Part shown: piece after piece, positions 1 through 7,734 of the stretch
Layout: every line of letters begins with the position of its first letter
Position numbering within the stretch: the stretch's first letter is position 1
Assembly: GCF_007997015.1 (NCBI RefSeq)
Contig: NZ_VOSM01000013.1
Coordinates: 1 to 64,000 of the forward strand
Direction: 5' to 3'
From: Lujinxingia vulgaris
GTDB taxonomy: Bacteria; Myxococcota_A; Bradymonadia; Bradymonadales; Bradymonadaceae
DNA length: 64,000 bases
The notes under the pieces: model-generated
What the model was told of the DNA's origin: nothing
What the model saw: only the letters and a program-made list of their open reading frames with translations
The model's database searches: none
Program-made: the position numbers and the translations under genes

Positions 1-117
1 AAGCGCTCCTCGAATCTCGATTTTGGGGCTCGGGAGCCTTCGGGGCGATCATGTGCGAGCGGGCGCCGGGGTTCGCGATGTAGGTCGATCTGGCTGAGCG
101 TTGAGGGGCGCGCGGTT

Positions 118-242
118 TGTGGTTGTGTGGTTGCGGGACGTGGGAGGTCCGCGGGGGTTGGGAGGTTTGTGGTTAGGTGGTTGCGGGGCGCCGGGGTTCG
201 CGGTGTTGGTCGATTCGTGAGGGCGTTGGGGAGGGCGCGCCC
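118..242 (+). repeat. Module B G-rich dispersed repeat
   Basis: G/T-rich DNA built on GGTTGTGTGGTTG and GGCGCCGGGG blocks, ending in a conserved GTCGATTCGTGAGGGCGTTG. The same element recurs inverted at 1244-1400 and directly at 4237-4328, 5447-5560, 37385-37605 and 41598-41675. It carries runs of GG/GGG that could form G-quadruplexes (inference). No gene is seen in bases 1-117. Confidence 0.75.
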
Positions 243-372
243 GAACTCGAGTACCCGTTCGAGCTCGAGTACCAGGGCGAGATCGAGATCGAGCCCGAGA
301 TCGAGAGCGAGCCCGAGATCGAGAGCGAGCCCGAGATCGAGATCGAGCCCGAGATCGAGATCGAGCCCGAGC
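243..372 (+). repeat. Module C hexamer tract (GAGNNC)n
   Basis: About 20 hexamers of pattern GAGNNC (GAGATC, GAGCCC, GAGAGC, GAGTAC). The tract stays open in several frames and would encode Glu-X, Arg-Ser or similar low-complexity peptides, so the apparent reading frames here are not genes. Sister tracts lie at 1020-1217 (complementary strand), 4333-4472 and 7612-7713, with a related one at 40803-40900. Confidence 0.8.
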
Positions 373-401
373 TACCCGTACGAGATCGAGCTACCCGCTC
401 C

Positions 402-459
402 CCTCAACGATACTCATCGTTCAACCCCTGCGGCATGGCTACGCCGGGCAGGGGCAGAG
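402..459 (-). pseudogene. Duplicated 3' end of the DUF971 gene
   Basis: Bases 402-459 repeat bases 591-644 with few changes and a 2-base insertion. Read on the minus strand, the copy encodes MPQGLNDEYR plus a stop; the intact gene ends MPQGLSDEYR plus stop. It is a fragment of gene end only, lying between a hexamer tract and a module A hairpin, so it probably arose when the repeats duplicated. Confidence 0.7.
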
Positions 460-465
460 CTCGCG

Positions 466-568
466 CCGAGCGCCCCAGGCCGACGCTGGCTGTGTCGCTG
501 CGTCGTCGCGGTAGCGCTGCTACTCGCTCCTCCTTGCTCCTTGCCAGCCCCGCCCTGGATGCGCTCGG
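466..568. repeat. Module A hairpin, copy 1
   Basis: A ~104-bp imperfect inverted repeat. The outer arms are CCGAGCGCCCCAGG and CCTGGATGCGCTCGG, the middle arms GCTGGC/GCCAGC, and the apical hairpin GTAGC-GCT-GCTAC. Other copies are at 4020-4123, 4130-4234 and 37209-37313. It lies just beyond the 3' end of the DUF971 gene. Confidence 0.75.
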
Positions 569-592
569 GTTGGGGGGCGTCTGAGCAACTCC

Positions 593-934
593 TCAGCGAT
601 ACTCATCGCTCAACCCCTGCGGCATGCACGCCGGACAGGGGCAGATCTCCCGCAGGCGCTGGAACGAGTAGATGCCGGTGTCGTGCCCGTCGGCGAACAC
701 GATGTTGATCGCGTAGTTTCCGACCTGGCGCACGTCGACGACTTCGGCCTGGGGGGCCTGGTGTTCGATGAATTTGTGGGGGCCGCTGGTGTGGCCCTGG
801 CAGCGGGCGCAGGGGCAGAAGCCGCGCAGGTAGCGGGTGGGGTAGACCGCCTCGTGGTCGTCGCTGAAGACGATGCGCAGGGCGCGGGAGGCGGATTTGT
901 ATTCGATTTCGGTGGGGTGGGGGACGTAGCCCAT
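593..934 (-). CDS. DUF971 domain protein
   Basis: A 113-residue protein of the DUF971 family (the N-terminal domain of gamma-butyrobetaine hydroxylase-like proteins, often found alone in bacteria and linked to Fe-S or cofactor-related roles). Two family halves are visible, each with an LR-x-x-CPCxxC signature: LRGFCPCARC and LREICPCPAC. The second follows a FADGHDTGIYS strand. The open frame continues upstream to 1294 through the hexamer tract as Glu-rich low-complexity peptide. I place the start at the first Met before the domain (GYVPHPTEIEY), which gives the usual ~110-residue length, although no strong Shine-Dalgarno precedes it. A second, truncated copy of the gene end lies at 402-459. 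Confidence 0.8.
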   Translation of the reverse strand: MGYVPHPTEIEYKSASRALRIVFSDDHEAVYPTRYLRGFCPCARCQGHTSGPHKFIEHQAPQAEVVDVRQVGNYAINIVFADGHDTGIYSFQRLREICPCPACMPQGLSDEYR

Positions 935-1019
935 GAGGTTATGACCGGGGTTTTGGGGGAGGTTGATGGCGAGCGGATGATACGCGGTGGGGGGCGGTTG
1001 GGCCAGGGGGGGAGTGGCT

Positions 1020-1217
1020 GGTGCTGGTGCTGGTGGCTGGTACTCGTGCTGGTCCTCGTACTCGTGCTGGTCCTCGTACTCGTGCTGGTCCTCGTACTCG
1101 TACTCGTGCTGGTCCTCGTACTCGTGCTGGTCCTCGTACTCGATCTGGATCTCGGGCTCGATCTCGATCTGGATCTCGGGCTCGATCTCGATCTGGATCT
1201 CGGGCTCGATCTCGTCC
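1020..1217 (-). repeat. Module C hexamer tract, inverted
   Basis: Hexamers of pattern GNNCTC on the plus strand (GAGNNC on minus): alternating CTCGTA, CTGGTC, CTCGTG, then CTCGAT/CTGGAT/CTCGGG. It lies directly upstream of the DUF971 gene and is inverted relative to the tract at 243-372. In the frame of the DUF971 gene it would encode EYEDQH and EIEPEIQ repeats; I treat this as non-coding. Confidence 0.75.
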
Positions 1218-1243
1218 ACGTCCCGGGATTTGCGAACCCAAGA

Positions 1244-1400
1244 CTGTCCATTACGAATCGACCCACATCGCAAACCGCGGCGCCCCACAACCACCTAACC
1301 ACAAACCTCCCAACCCTCGCGGACCTCCCACGTCCCGCAACCACCTAACCTCAAAGCGAACCCGCCAACGCCCACACGAACCGACCAACTCCGCAAACCC
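1244..1400 (-). repeat. Module B repeat, inverted copy
   Basis: Complement of module B: ACGAATCGACCCACATCGCAAACC, then GGCGCCCCACAACCACCTAACC, followed by a second, partly degenerate copy. With 1020-1217 it forms the inverted counterpart of the B-C block at 118-372, so the DUF971 gene lies between inverted composites. Bases 1401-1528 hold nothing recognisable except the ribosome binding site of the next gene. Confidence 0.7.
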
Positions 1401-1528
1401 CAAGCCTGGGGGGGCTTGACCGGCTGGCGAGCGCCTTAGCTTTGAGGTGAGTTGAGCGCGGCGAAAGTCGCGCCTGATCCAACCCGTCGACCTGATGATG
1501 TACTCCCACCTGAGGGAAGGAGCCCGAA

Positions 1529-1966
1529 ATGATCGAAGCCAGTGAGTTGATGACCGGAAATCCCGAGCGTGCTGATGTGACCGACCCTTTGCGGGAGGTG
1601 ATTCGCAAGCTCATTGAGCTCGATGTGCGTCACCTGCCGATCGTGGAGAATAACGAGCTGGTGGGGATGATCAGCGACCGGGATCTGCAGGGGTTGATGG
1701 TGCCGGATGGCTCCGATCTGGAGGTGATGCGGCTGAGCGACACGCGTTTTGATCAGCCGATCAGCTCGGTGATGCAGGGGGATGTGATCTCGGTGCATCC
1801 GGAGACGGACGTCAACGAGGTGATCGAGCTGATGATCGACCAGAAGATCGGGGCGGTGCCGGTGGTCGATCCGATCACCGGGGCGCTGGTGGGGATCGTG
1901 AGTTATGTGGACGTGATTCGTCACGCCCGCGACTATTTCAGCGGTGAGGAGAGCGCGACGCTCTAA
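1529..1966 (+). CDS. Two-CBS-domain protein
   Basis: A 145-residue soluble protein made almost wholly of a tandem CBS (Bateman) pair, at about residues 5-60 and 75-135. Visible features are the LDVRHLPIVENNELVGMISDRDL strand-turn-helix of CBS1 (Asp of SDRD) and IGAVPVVDPITGALVGIVSYVDV of CBS2. Such stand-alone proteins bind adenosine nucleotides and regulate partners; the partner cannot be told from the sequence. The start is supported by AAGGAG about 8 bases upstream. A strong terminator follows at 2022-2056. The next gene is convergent. Confidence 0.9.
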   Translation: MIEASELMTGNPERADVTDPLREVIRKLIELDVRHLPIVENNELVGMISDRDLQGLMVPDGSDLEVMRLSDTRFDQPISSVMQGDVISVHPETDVNEVIELMIDQKIGAVPVVDPITGALVGIVSYVDVIRHARDYFSGEESATL

Positions 1967-2021
1967 GACGCCTCCCCCATACCCTGAGGGGCAGCGGCCG
2001 GTTGCCCTGAAGGAAAAAACG

Positions 2022-2056
2022 AAAAAACGCGCAGCGAGAAGCTGCGCGTTTTTTTC
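2022..2056. terminator. Bidirectional intrinsic terminator
   Basis: Stem ACGCGCAGC / GCTGCGCGT with loop GAGAA, an A-tract before and a run of seven Ts after. It lies between the convergent CBS and GpsA-like genes and can serve both. Confidence 0.9.
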
Positions 2057-2125
2057 ATTCAGGGAGCGTGGTGATCTGACGGGCTGGCGAGGCCTGCACC
2101 GGTCGCCCTGATTAAAATTCTAAAA

Positions 2126-3070
2126 TTACTCGTAGAGGGCGGGGAGGGTCATGAGGCGTTGGACGACCTCGTCGGGCTTAAGCTCGTTGTGGATCAGGGC
2201 GAAGGCGCCCTGGAGGAGGTGGAGGTCGAGGTCGGCGCGTTCGGCGCTTTTGGCCAGGGCGTCGACGACCTGCAGGGATTCGCGGGCGCGGGGGCCGAAC
2301 TGCTCGACGAGCGCGTCGGCCGGGGTGCCGGGGTGTTTGCCCAGGTGGCAGCCGATCTGGAAGTCGACAGAACCCTTGAGGTGGGTGTCGGCGTAGAGGG
2401 AGCCCGCGCCGGCCAGGCCGAAGGTGGTGCGCTCAAAGCCCTGGCGGAAGACGACGTAGCGGGACATCTCGGCCAGGCCGCGGGCAAAGAGGGTGGCCTG
2501 GAGGCTGGAGCCTAAGCTGAGGGCGTCGGCCAGGCCGCTGAGCAGGGCGATGGCGCGGGCGTAGGCCCCGCAGATCTCGGCGCCGATGAGATCCTGGGAG
2601 CGGTAGACGCGAAAGCTGCCGGACATCATGGCGTCTTCCACCAGATCGTGGACCTCGGGGAAGAGGGAGGCGCAGACGGCGGAGGCGGGGTGGCCGGCTT
2701 CGATGTCTGTGCGCAGCATGGGGCCGCCCAGGTAGCCGATGCGCTGGGTGGGGGTCTCTTCCTGGAGGATGGTGGAGACGCTCTTGAGGGTGCCCGGCTC
2801 CAGCGCGCGCAGGGTGTGCACGATGACGTGGCGGCCGCTGATGACGTCGCCGACCTGGCGGGCGATCTCGCGGCAGCGGGCGATGGGGGCGGCGAAGATG
2901 ATGAGCGTCGACTCGGCCAACTCCTCCAATTCCACCCTCTCCCCGGGCAGCTCATCCTCCTCACATAACTCGCCGGGGTGCCAGACCTTGATGTCGCAGG
3001 CGCCCATGGCGAGCAGATGGCGAGCGACGTCTCCGACGCCGGTGGAGCCGACAAATCCTACGCTGATCAT
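2126..3070 (-). CDS. GpsA-like dehydrogenase, active site degenerate
   Basis: A 314-residue protein resembling NAD(P)-dependent glycerol-3-phosphate dehydrogenase. The N-terminal nucleotide-binding loop GFVGSTGVGDVA, a GGPML...GHPASAV segment (the GP..PSA motif of GpsA) and a helical C-domain with ARGLAEMSR...GLAGAGSL match the family. Where GpsA has the catalytic Lys in GGALKNV, this protein reads CGAYARA, and the Arg-Asn substrate pair near LSRNRRFG reads LKGSVDF. It is therefore probably not a normal glycerol-3-phosphate dehydrogenase; it may have another substrate or a regulatory role. The Met at 3070 begins the Rossmann strand and has GAGG upstream. The open frame continues to 3208, but that stretch is unlike the family. 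Confidence 0.75.
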   Translation of the reverse strand: MISVGFVGSTGVGDVARHLLAMGACDIKVWHPGELCEEDELPGERVELEELAESTLIIFAAPIARCREIARQVGDVISGRHVIVHTLRALEPGTLKSVSTILQEETPTQRIGYLGGPMLRTDIEAGHPASAVCASLFPEVHDLVEDAMMSGSFRVYRSQDLIGAEICGAYARAIALLSGLADALSLGSSLQATLFARGLAEMSRYVVFRQGFERTTFGLAGAGSLYADTHLKGSVDFQIGCHLGKHPGTPADALVEQFGPRARESLQVVDALAKSAERADLDLHLLQGAFALIHNELKPDEVVQRLMTLPALYE

Positions 3071-3265
3071 GGGGGAACCTCGGGGGTGGGGGTGGCCGTG
3101 GGAGGGGGCGCGGGTAAAGGGCGTTGTGGCCGGGCTCAAAGCCTGATAGAGCGCGGCCCACGAAAGGGTGATGGCGCCAGAGCGCGCCGCTTTGCCGGGT
3201 GGTGTCAATGCCCTGGCGAGCAGCGCGGCGTCGAGAGAATGGTACGAGACAAGGTGTAGGTCCAG

Positions 3266-4018
3266 ATGGAAGAGCTTTCAACCTCGACGGTGCCCGAGGG
3301 GGCGTTTGTGATCGCGACGGGCAACGCCGGCAAGCGACGCGAGCTTGCGGCGAGCCTTGGCGAGCTGCTGGATGCGCGCTGGGAGGTCTTTGACCGCAAC
3401 AGTTTTCCGCGGCCGCTCGACGAGGTGGAGGAGGACGCCGACACCTTTGAGGGCAACGCGATCAAAAAGGCGTTGTGGACGGCGCGCGACACCGGGCGCG
3501 CCTCGCTGGCCGACGACAGCGGGCTTGTGGTCGACGCGCTGGGCGGGGCGCCCGGGGTGTACAGCGCGCGCTACAGCGGGGAGGGGGCGACCGACGCCAC
3601 CAACAATCAAAAACTCGTCGAGGCCATCGGCCGGCTGGATGCCACGCAGTGGGCGGGGGAGGCCGGACCCGCGGCGCGCTTTGAGACGGTGCTCTGCCTG
3701 GTGCTCGGCGCCGATGTGGTGGGCCGCACGCTGCTTGCGCGCTGCGGTTTGACGCTCGAAGAGGTCCCGATGGGCGCGCCCCGCAACGAGGGGGAGCTTG
3801 TGCGGGTCGGCGAGTGGGCGGTGGTGTGGTTTCGCGGCCGCGTCGATGGTCGGATCGTGGTGGAGGCGCGTGGTGAGGGCGGCTTTGGCTACGATCCGCA
3901 CTTTTATGTGCCTTCGCTGGGTCGCACGATGGCGGAGCTGACGTTGGAGGAGAAGGGGGCGATTAGCCACCGGGGGGTGGCGTTAGGGAAGTTGCGAGCA
4001 TTCTTCGGGTTGGGGTGA
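3266..4018 (+). CDS. rdgB: Non-canonical purine NTP pyrophosphatase (RdgB/HAM1)
   Basis: A 250-residue Ham1-family enzyme that hydrolyses ITP, dITP and XTP to monophosphates, keeping deaminated purines out of DNA and RNA. Visible motifs are the N-terminal ATGNAGKRRE substrate loop, LADDSGLVVDALGGAPGVYSARY (catalytic/metal Asp residues), EGGFGYDPHFYVP and AISHRG near the C-terminus. The family is usually ~195-205 residues; here about 35 extra residues lie between the CLVLG strand and GRVDGRI. The Shine-Dalgarno is weak. It is divergent from the GpsA-like gene across ~195 bp. Module A hairpins begin directly after the stop. Confidence 0.93.
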   Translation: MEELSTSTVPEGAFVIATGNAGKRRELAASLGELLDARWEVFDRNSFPRPLDEVEEDADTFEGNAIKKALWTARDTGRASLADDSGLVVDALGGAPGVYSARYSGEGATDATNNQKLVEAIGRLDATQWAGEAGPAARFETVLCLVLGADVVGRTLLARCGLTLEEVPMGAPRNEGELVRVGEWAVVWFRGRVDGRIVVEARGEGGFGYDPHFYVPSLGRTMAELTLEEKGAISHRGVALGKLRAFFGLG

Positions 4019-4019
4019 G

Positions 4020-4123
4020 CCGAGCGCCCCAGGACGACGCTGGCTGCGTCGCTGCGTCGTCGCGGTAGCGCTGCTACACGCTCCTCCTGGCTCCTTGCCA
4101 ATCGCCGCCCTGGATACGCTCGG
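4020..4123. repeat. Module A hairpin, copy 2
   Basis: Outer arms CCGAGCGCCCCAGG / CCTGGATACGCTCGG with apical GTAGC-GCT-GCTAC. It starts immediately after the rdgB stop codon and is followed within 7 bases by copy 3. Confidence 0.75.
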
Positions 4124-4129
4124 GTTGTG

Positions 4130-4234
4130 CCGAGCGCCCCAGGACGACGCTGGCGGTGTCGTCAGGGATTCGCAGTAGCGCTGCTACAGCTTCATCCCTG
4201 CCTCCTTGCCAGGCGCCGCCCTGGATGCGCTCGG
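4130..4234. repeat. Module A hairpin, copy 3
   Basis: Same outer arms as copy 2. This copy carries an inner CAGGGAT/ATCCCTG arm pair around the apical GTAGC-GCT-GCTAC and a middle CTGG/CCAG pair. In copy 4 the middle arms are swapped to CCAG/CTGG, so pairing is kept. Confidence 0.75.
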
Positions 4235-4236
4235 GT

Positions 4237-4328
4237 TGGTCGTTGTGCGTGTGGTTGTGTGGTTGTGTGGTTGTGGGGCGTCGGGGTTTGCGGGGTGGGG
4301 CGATTCGTGAGGGCGGTCGGGGGTGTGC
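4237..4328 (+). repeat. Module B repeat
   Basis: GTGTGGTTGTGTGGTTGTGG followed by the GGGGTTTGCGGGGTGGGGCG and GATTCGTGAGGGCG blocks. It lies between module A copy 3 and the hexamer tract. Confidence 0.75.
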
Positions 4329-4332
4329 GGTT

Positions 4333-4472
4333 TCGAGTACGAGGACCAGTACGAGTACGAGGACCAGGACGAGTACGAGTACGAGTACGAGGACCAGTAC
4401 GAGTACGAGGACGAGGACCAGTACGAGTACGAGGACGAGACCGAGATCGAGATCGAGCCCGAGACCGACTTC
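4333..4472 (+). repeat. Module C hexamer tract
   Basis: GAGTAC, GAGGAC, CAGTAC and CAGGAC hexamers, then GAGATC/GAGCCC. It ends an A-A-B-C composite that fills most of the 610-bp gap between rdgB and the lipoprotein cluster. Bases 4473-4628 show only the leader of the next gene. Confidence 0.8.
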
Positions 4473-4628
4473 GCCCGCCCTCACCTCCCCTGAAACGCGC
4501 TTTTAAAGGGGGTGCAGGATGTCTTAGCCCCGGCCCTCGGGCCTGTGGTAGACCTCGGGCACGCACATAATCCCGCTATCTATTCTGTCGAAGGGGCCGG
4601 TCCCCTTCCCTAACTCTGGCGAGTCGCT

Positions 4629-5423
4629 GTGATTTCAATTCGGGTACGTTGGACGGTGTTGGCACTATTTTTGGCCCTGCTCACAGGCGGGGGGTGCACG
4701 CCCACGACGACGTTGATGAGTGCGCGGCAGCTGGAGGCGGGGGAGGTGGCGCTGGGTGCCGGGGGAGATTGGCCGGGTCAGGAGTACTGGCCCCGGATGA
4801 CGGCGTATGGGGTGGTGGGGGTCGCGGAGAAGGGCGATCTGGGGGTGTTGGGGGGGTATGATTTTGTGTCGGCCAACCTGGGGCTGAGCGCGCGGATTTA
4901 TCCCGATGAGGGGTGGATGCTGGGGGTTCAGGCTGAAGGTCGGCGAGATGTGTGGCGGAGTCGGGACACGAGCGAGCGGCCGGATCCGGGGGTGGATGAT
5001 ATCGTGGTGACCTCGCGCATCTCGACGGCGGTGCGGGAGCGGGGCGGTGTGTATGTGGGGCTGGAGGGGACGTTGCTCAGCGGGTGGTCGTACAACTCGG
5101 AGACGGAGACGTCGACGCTGCGGCTGTGGGGGTTGGGCTTTGGGGGCTTTGTGGGGGCGGAGCGACGCCTCTCAGAGGGCTGGAGTTTGCAGGCGGAGAT
5201 GATGCTGCGACCGCTGCTGATCAACACGTATTATGAGCGGATCGACGTGTTTGAGTTTGTCGACGAGGGCATCGGGTTTCAGGGGAGCGTGGGGGTGAAT
5301 TACCGCTTTGGGGGTGGGGAGGAGGCGCGGCCGACGCGCAGTGAAGAGGTGCCGGGTGAGGAGGAGGTGCCGGGAGAGGAGGAGGTGCCGGGGTATGATG
5401 GGGAGGGGGTTCCGCTCTTTTAG
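4629..5423 (+). CDS. Outer-membrane-type lipoprotein, paralogue 1
   Basis: A 264-residue predicted lipoprotein: GTG start, basic N-terminus, hydrophobic stretch and lipobox ending LTGGGC. The mature part has an ARQLEAGEV motif, alternating hydrophobic strands, repeated GLE/GVQAEG segments and a terminal SVGVNYRFGGG strand, as in small outer-membrane beta-barrels. The C-terminus is an acidic tail with three PGEEEV repeats ending GVPLF. It is the first of three tandem paralogues (next at 5721 and 6756) sharing the ARQLE motif, the ISTAV strand, the NYRFGG strand and the tail. Function unknown; a cell-envelope role is inferred. Confidence 0.8.
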   Translation: MISIRVRWTVLALFLALLTGGGCTPTTTLMSARQLEAGEVALGAGGDWPGQEYWPRMTAYGVVGVAEKGDLGVLGGYDFVSANLGLSARIYPDEGWMLGVQAEGRRDVWRSRDTSERPDPGVDDIVVTSRISTAVRERGGVYVGLEGTLLSGWSYNSETETSTLRLWGLGFGGFVGAERRLSEGWSLQAEMMLRPLLINTYYERIDVFEFVDEGIGFQGSVGVNYRFGGGEEARPTRSEEVPGEEEVPGEEEVPGYDGEGVPLF

Positions 5424-5446
5424 AAGCGTTTGAGTGGGGGGGGCGG

Positions 5447-5560
5447 GTTGTGGTTAGGTGGTTGGGTGGTTGGGTGGTTGTGGGGCGCCGGGGTTTGCGG
5501 GGTGGGTCGATTTGTGAGGGCGTTGGCGGGTTCGCTTTGAGGTTAGGTGGTTATGTGGGC
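5447..5560 (+). repeat. Module B repeat
   Basis: GGTTAGGTGGTTGGGTGGTT followed by GGGGCGCCGGGGTTTGCGGG and GTCGATTTGTGAGGGCGTTG. It lies between paralogues 1 and 2. Nothing else recognisable is in 5424-5720. Confidence 0.75.
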
Positions 5561-5720
5561 GGATGGGGCGTCGCGTTTGAAGTATTGCGATCCGGGGGCG
5601 TACCTGTGTTAGTAGGTCGGGAACCGAGTGTGACGAAGGAGTTGATGAGGGCGCAGTGCGCTGAATGAGCGTGGCCGACTGGCGAGCTGTCGTGAGTGGC
5701 CGGCGATACAGGGAGTTGGG

Positions 5721-6542
5721 ATGGTTTCGATGAGGTTAGGTGTGAAGGTGGGCGCGCTGGCGCTGGCGCTGAGTCTGGGGGCGGGGTGCTCGTTCACGAC
5801 GATGGAGACCGCTCGCCAGCTCGAGAGTGGCGAGGCGGTGGTGGGCGGGGCGCTGGACTGGCCGGGGCTTTTGTACATCCCGCGGGCCTCGGCCTACGGC
5901 AAGGTGGGAGTGGGGGATAAGGCCGACCTGGGGTTGCAGGGGGCCTTCGCCTTTGCGACGGCCAACGTGGGGGCGACCGCGCGTGTGTATCCGACCAGCT
6001 GGCTGACGATGAGCCTGCAGACCGACGCGGTCTTCGTGGTCGATGATTTTGGGAGCCTCTTTGGGACGGTCGATAATAACGCGGCGCTGCTGGTGTTTAC
6101 GCCGCGGATCTCCACGGCCGTCAACGGCGATGACTTTCTCTACGGGGGGATTCAGTCCAACCTGCTCACGGGCTGGGAGTACGATGAGAGCGGCGTCAAC
6201 ACGGTCTACACGTTTCAGGGCGCCACCATCGGCGGGTTTGCAGGCATCGAGACCGATATCTCGCCGGGCTTAAGCCTGCAGACCGAGCTGATTTTGATGC
6301 CGGTGACCGTCGACGACGCCGGGGTCAACGTGATCTTCTCGGAGGGCGGGCTGCCGGCGCTCTTTCAGTGGAGCGTGGGGCTGAACTACCGCTTCGGCGG
6401 GGAGGCGGAGGTGGTGCGGCGAATGGAGCCGAGCGTGGCACCGCAGCGCGAAGCGCAGCAGCCTGCGCAGCCGAAGCGGGCGCCGCAATCCGAGCCGGAG
6501 CCCGCTCCGGAGTACGATGAGGGCGGGGTGCCGATTTATTGA
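5721..6542 (+). CDS. Outer-membrane-type lipoprotein, paralogue 2
   Basis: A 273-residue lipoprotein with lipobox LGAGC. The mature protein opens with TARQLESGEAVVGGALDWPG, then repeated amphipathic strands (SAYGKVGVGDKADLGLQG, TPRISTAV) and a closing WSVGLNYRFGGE strand. A Pro/Glu/Gln-rich tail ends in EYDEGGVPIY. It is closely related to the next gene, less so to the previous one. The start is supported by GGGAG five bases upstream. The predicted fold is a small lipid-anchored beta-barrel; the role is unknown. Confidence 0.82.
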   Translation: MVSMRLGVKVGALALALSLGAGCSFTTMETARQLESGEAVVGGALDWPGLLYIPRASAYGKVGVGDKADLGLQGAFAFATANVGATARVYPTSWLTMSLQTDAVFVVDDFGSLFGTVDNNAALLVFTPRISTAVNGDDFLYGGIQSNLLTGWEYDESGVNTVYTFQGATIGGFAGIETDISPGLSLQTELILMPVTVDDAGVNVIFSEGGLPALFQWSVGLNYRFGGEAEVVRRMEPSVAPQREAQQPAQPKRAPQSEPEPAPEYDEGGVPIY

Positions 6543-6755
6543 GGGTAGTGGATGAGGGGGGGCTCGTTTTTGTGCTCGTGCTCGAGCTGGTAGGGGTGCA
6601 CGACCTCGACCCGGGCTCTTTGCAGGAGCCCGGGCTTAAACGCGGGCCGGGCCTTATGGACGGGCGCGAGCTTGTGCACGCCCCGGGGTTTGGGGTCGGA
6701 TGGTGTGCACGGAGAGCGTACGCATTTTCCTAAGACGGGAAGCTGTGAGGGGCCG

Positions 6756-7589
6756 ATGGCATGGGAACGTGAAGGGACAGGGTCGACGCCGGGTTGGAAA
6801 CGCTGGGTGCTGGTCCTGGTCATGGGGCTGGCCCCGACCGTGGAGGCAGGGTGCTCGTTGACGAGCCGGGAGACCGCGCGCCAGCTTGAGCAGGGTGAGG
6901 TGGTGGTCGGCGGCGGCATCGACTTGCCGGGGAACGAGTCGGAGCCACGGATATCGGCGTATGGCAAAGTCGGGGTGGGAGAGCGGGCGGACCTGGGGTT
7001 GCAGGGCGGGTTTGCGTTCGCGACGACGAATGTGGGCGCGTCGGCGCGTTATTACCCAACCCGCTGGTTGACGCTGGGCCTGCAGACCGAGGGAATCATC
7101 GTGGTCGACACCAACAACGCTGACTACGAGGACTACGCCGCGGGGCTTGTGGTGACGCCGCGGATCTCCACGGCGGTCCGGGGGAAGATGCCGCTCTACG
7201 TCGGGATGCAGGCCAACGTGCTCACCGGCTGGAAGTATCGGGAGAACAGCAGAGAGACGCGCTTTGGGTATGAGGGGGTACTCATCGGCGGGTTTTTGGG
7301 GATGGAGGGAAAAGTCGTCTCGCCGGCGTTGAGTTTGCAGATGGAGTTGATCGCGATGCCCTGGACCGTGACCGACCAGGGAGCCTCCATGGTGGGGGGA
7401 GATGTGGTGATTATCCCCTTTCAGTGGAGCGTGGGGCTGAACTACCGCTTTGGCGGGGAGCCGGAGGCGGTGGAAGAGATGGCGCCGAGTGAGGCTCCGC
7501 GGCCGGTGCAGCCGGAGCCGCCAGCCGAGCCGGCGCCGGAGCCGGAGCCGGCGCCGGAGCACGATGAGGGTGGGGTGCCGATTTATTGA
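6756..7589 (+). CDS. Outer-membrane-type lipoprotein, paralogue 3
   Basis: A 277-residue protein. The N-terminal hydrophobic segment ends at VEAGC, a weak lipobox, followed by the family motif TARQLEQGEVVVGG. The shared strands SAYGKVGVGERADLGLQGG, TPRISTAV and WSVGLNYRFGGE are present, and the tail is a Pro-Glu repeat ending EHDEGGVPIY. The open frame begins at 6672, but the Met at 6756 has GAGGGG upstream and places the signal sequence at the N-terminus. Paralogues 2 and 3 probably arose by duplication. Confidence 0.82.
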   Translation: MAWEREGTGSTPGWKRWVLVLVMGLAPTVEAGCSLTSRETARQLEQGEVVVGGGIDLPGNESEPRISAYGKVGVGERADLGLQGGFAFATTNVGASARYYPTRWLTLGLQTEGIIVVDTNNADYEDYAAGLVVTPRISTAVRGKMPLYVGMQANVLTGWKYRENSRETRFGYEGVLIGGFLGMEGKVVSPALSLQMELIAMPWTVTDQGASMVGGDVVIIPFQWSVGLNYRFGGEPEAVEEMAPSEAPRPVQPEPPAEPAPEPEPAPEHDEGGVPIY

Positions 7590-7611
7590 AGGCTGTGGAT
7601 GAAGGGGGGCG

Positions 7612-7713
7612 TGCTGGTGCTCGAGCTCGACCTCGCACTCGACCTCGATCTCGATCTGGTACTGGTGCTCGATCTCGTTCTCGATCTCGATCTCGACCTC
7701 GTTCTCGGCCGCG
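7612..7713 (-). repeat. Module C hexamer tract
   Basis: CTCGAG, CTCGAC, CTCGAT and CTGGTA hexamers (GAGNNC on the minus strand) between the lipoprotein cluster and the convergent helical-protein gene. Confidence 0.75.
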
Positions 7714-7734
7714 GGTTCGAGTGAAACCTTGAGG

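Noticed and set aside
127-708. Arg/Ser-rich frames over the hexamer tract
   Set aside because: Low-complexity translation of (GAGNNC)n and module A; equivalent frames occur at every such tract.
935-1294. N-terminal extension of the DUF971 protein with EYEDQH repeats
   Set aside because: The extension is the hexamer tract read in frame. The family length fits the downstream Met, and the tract occurs elsewhere without the gene.
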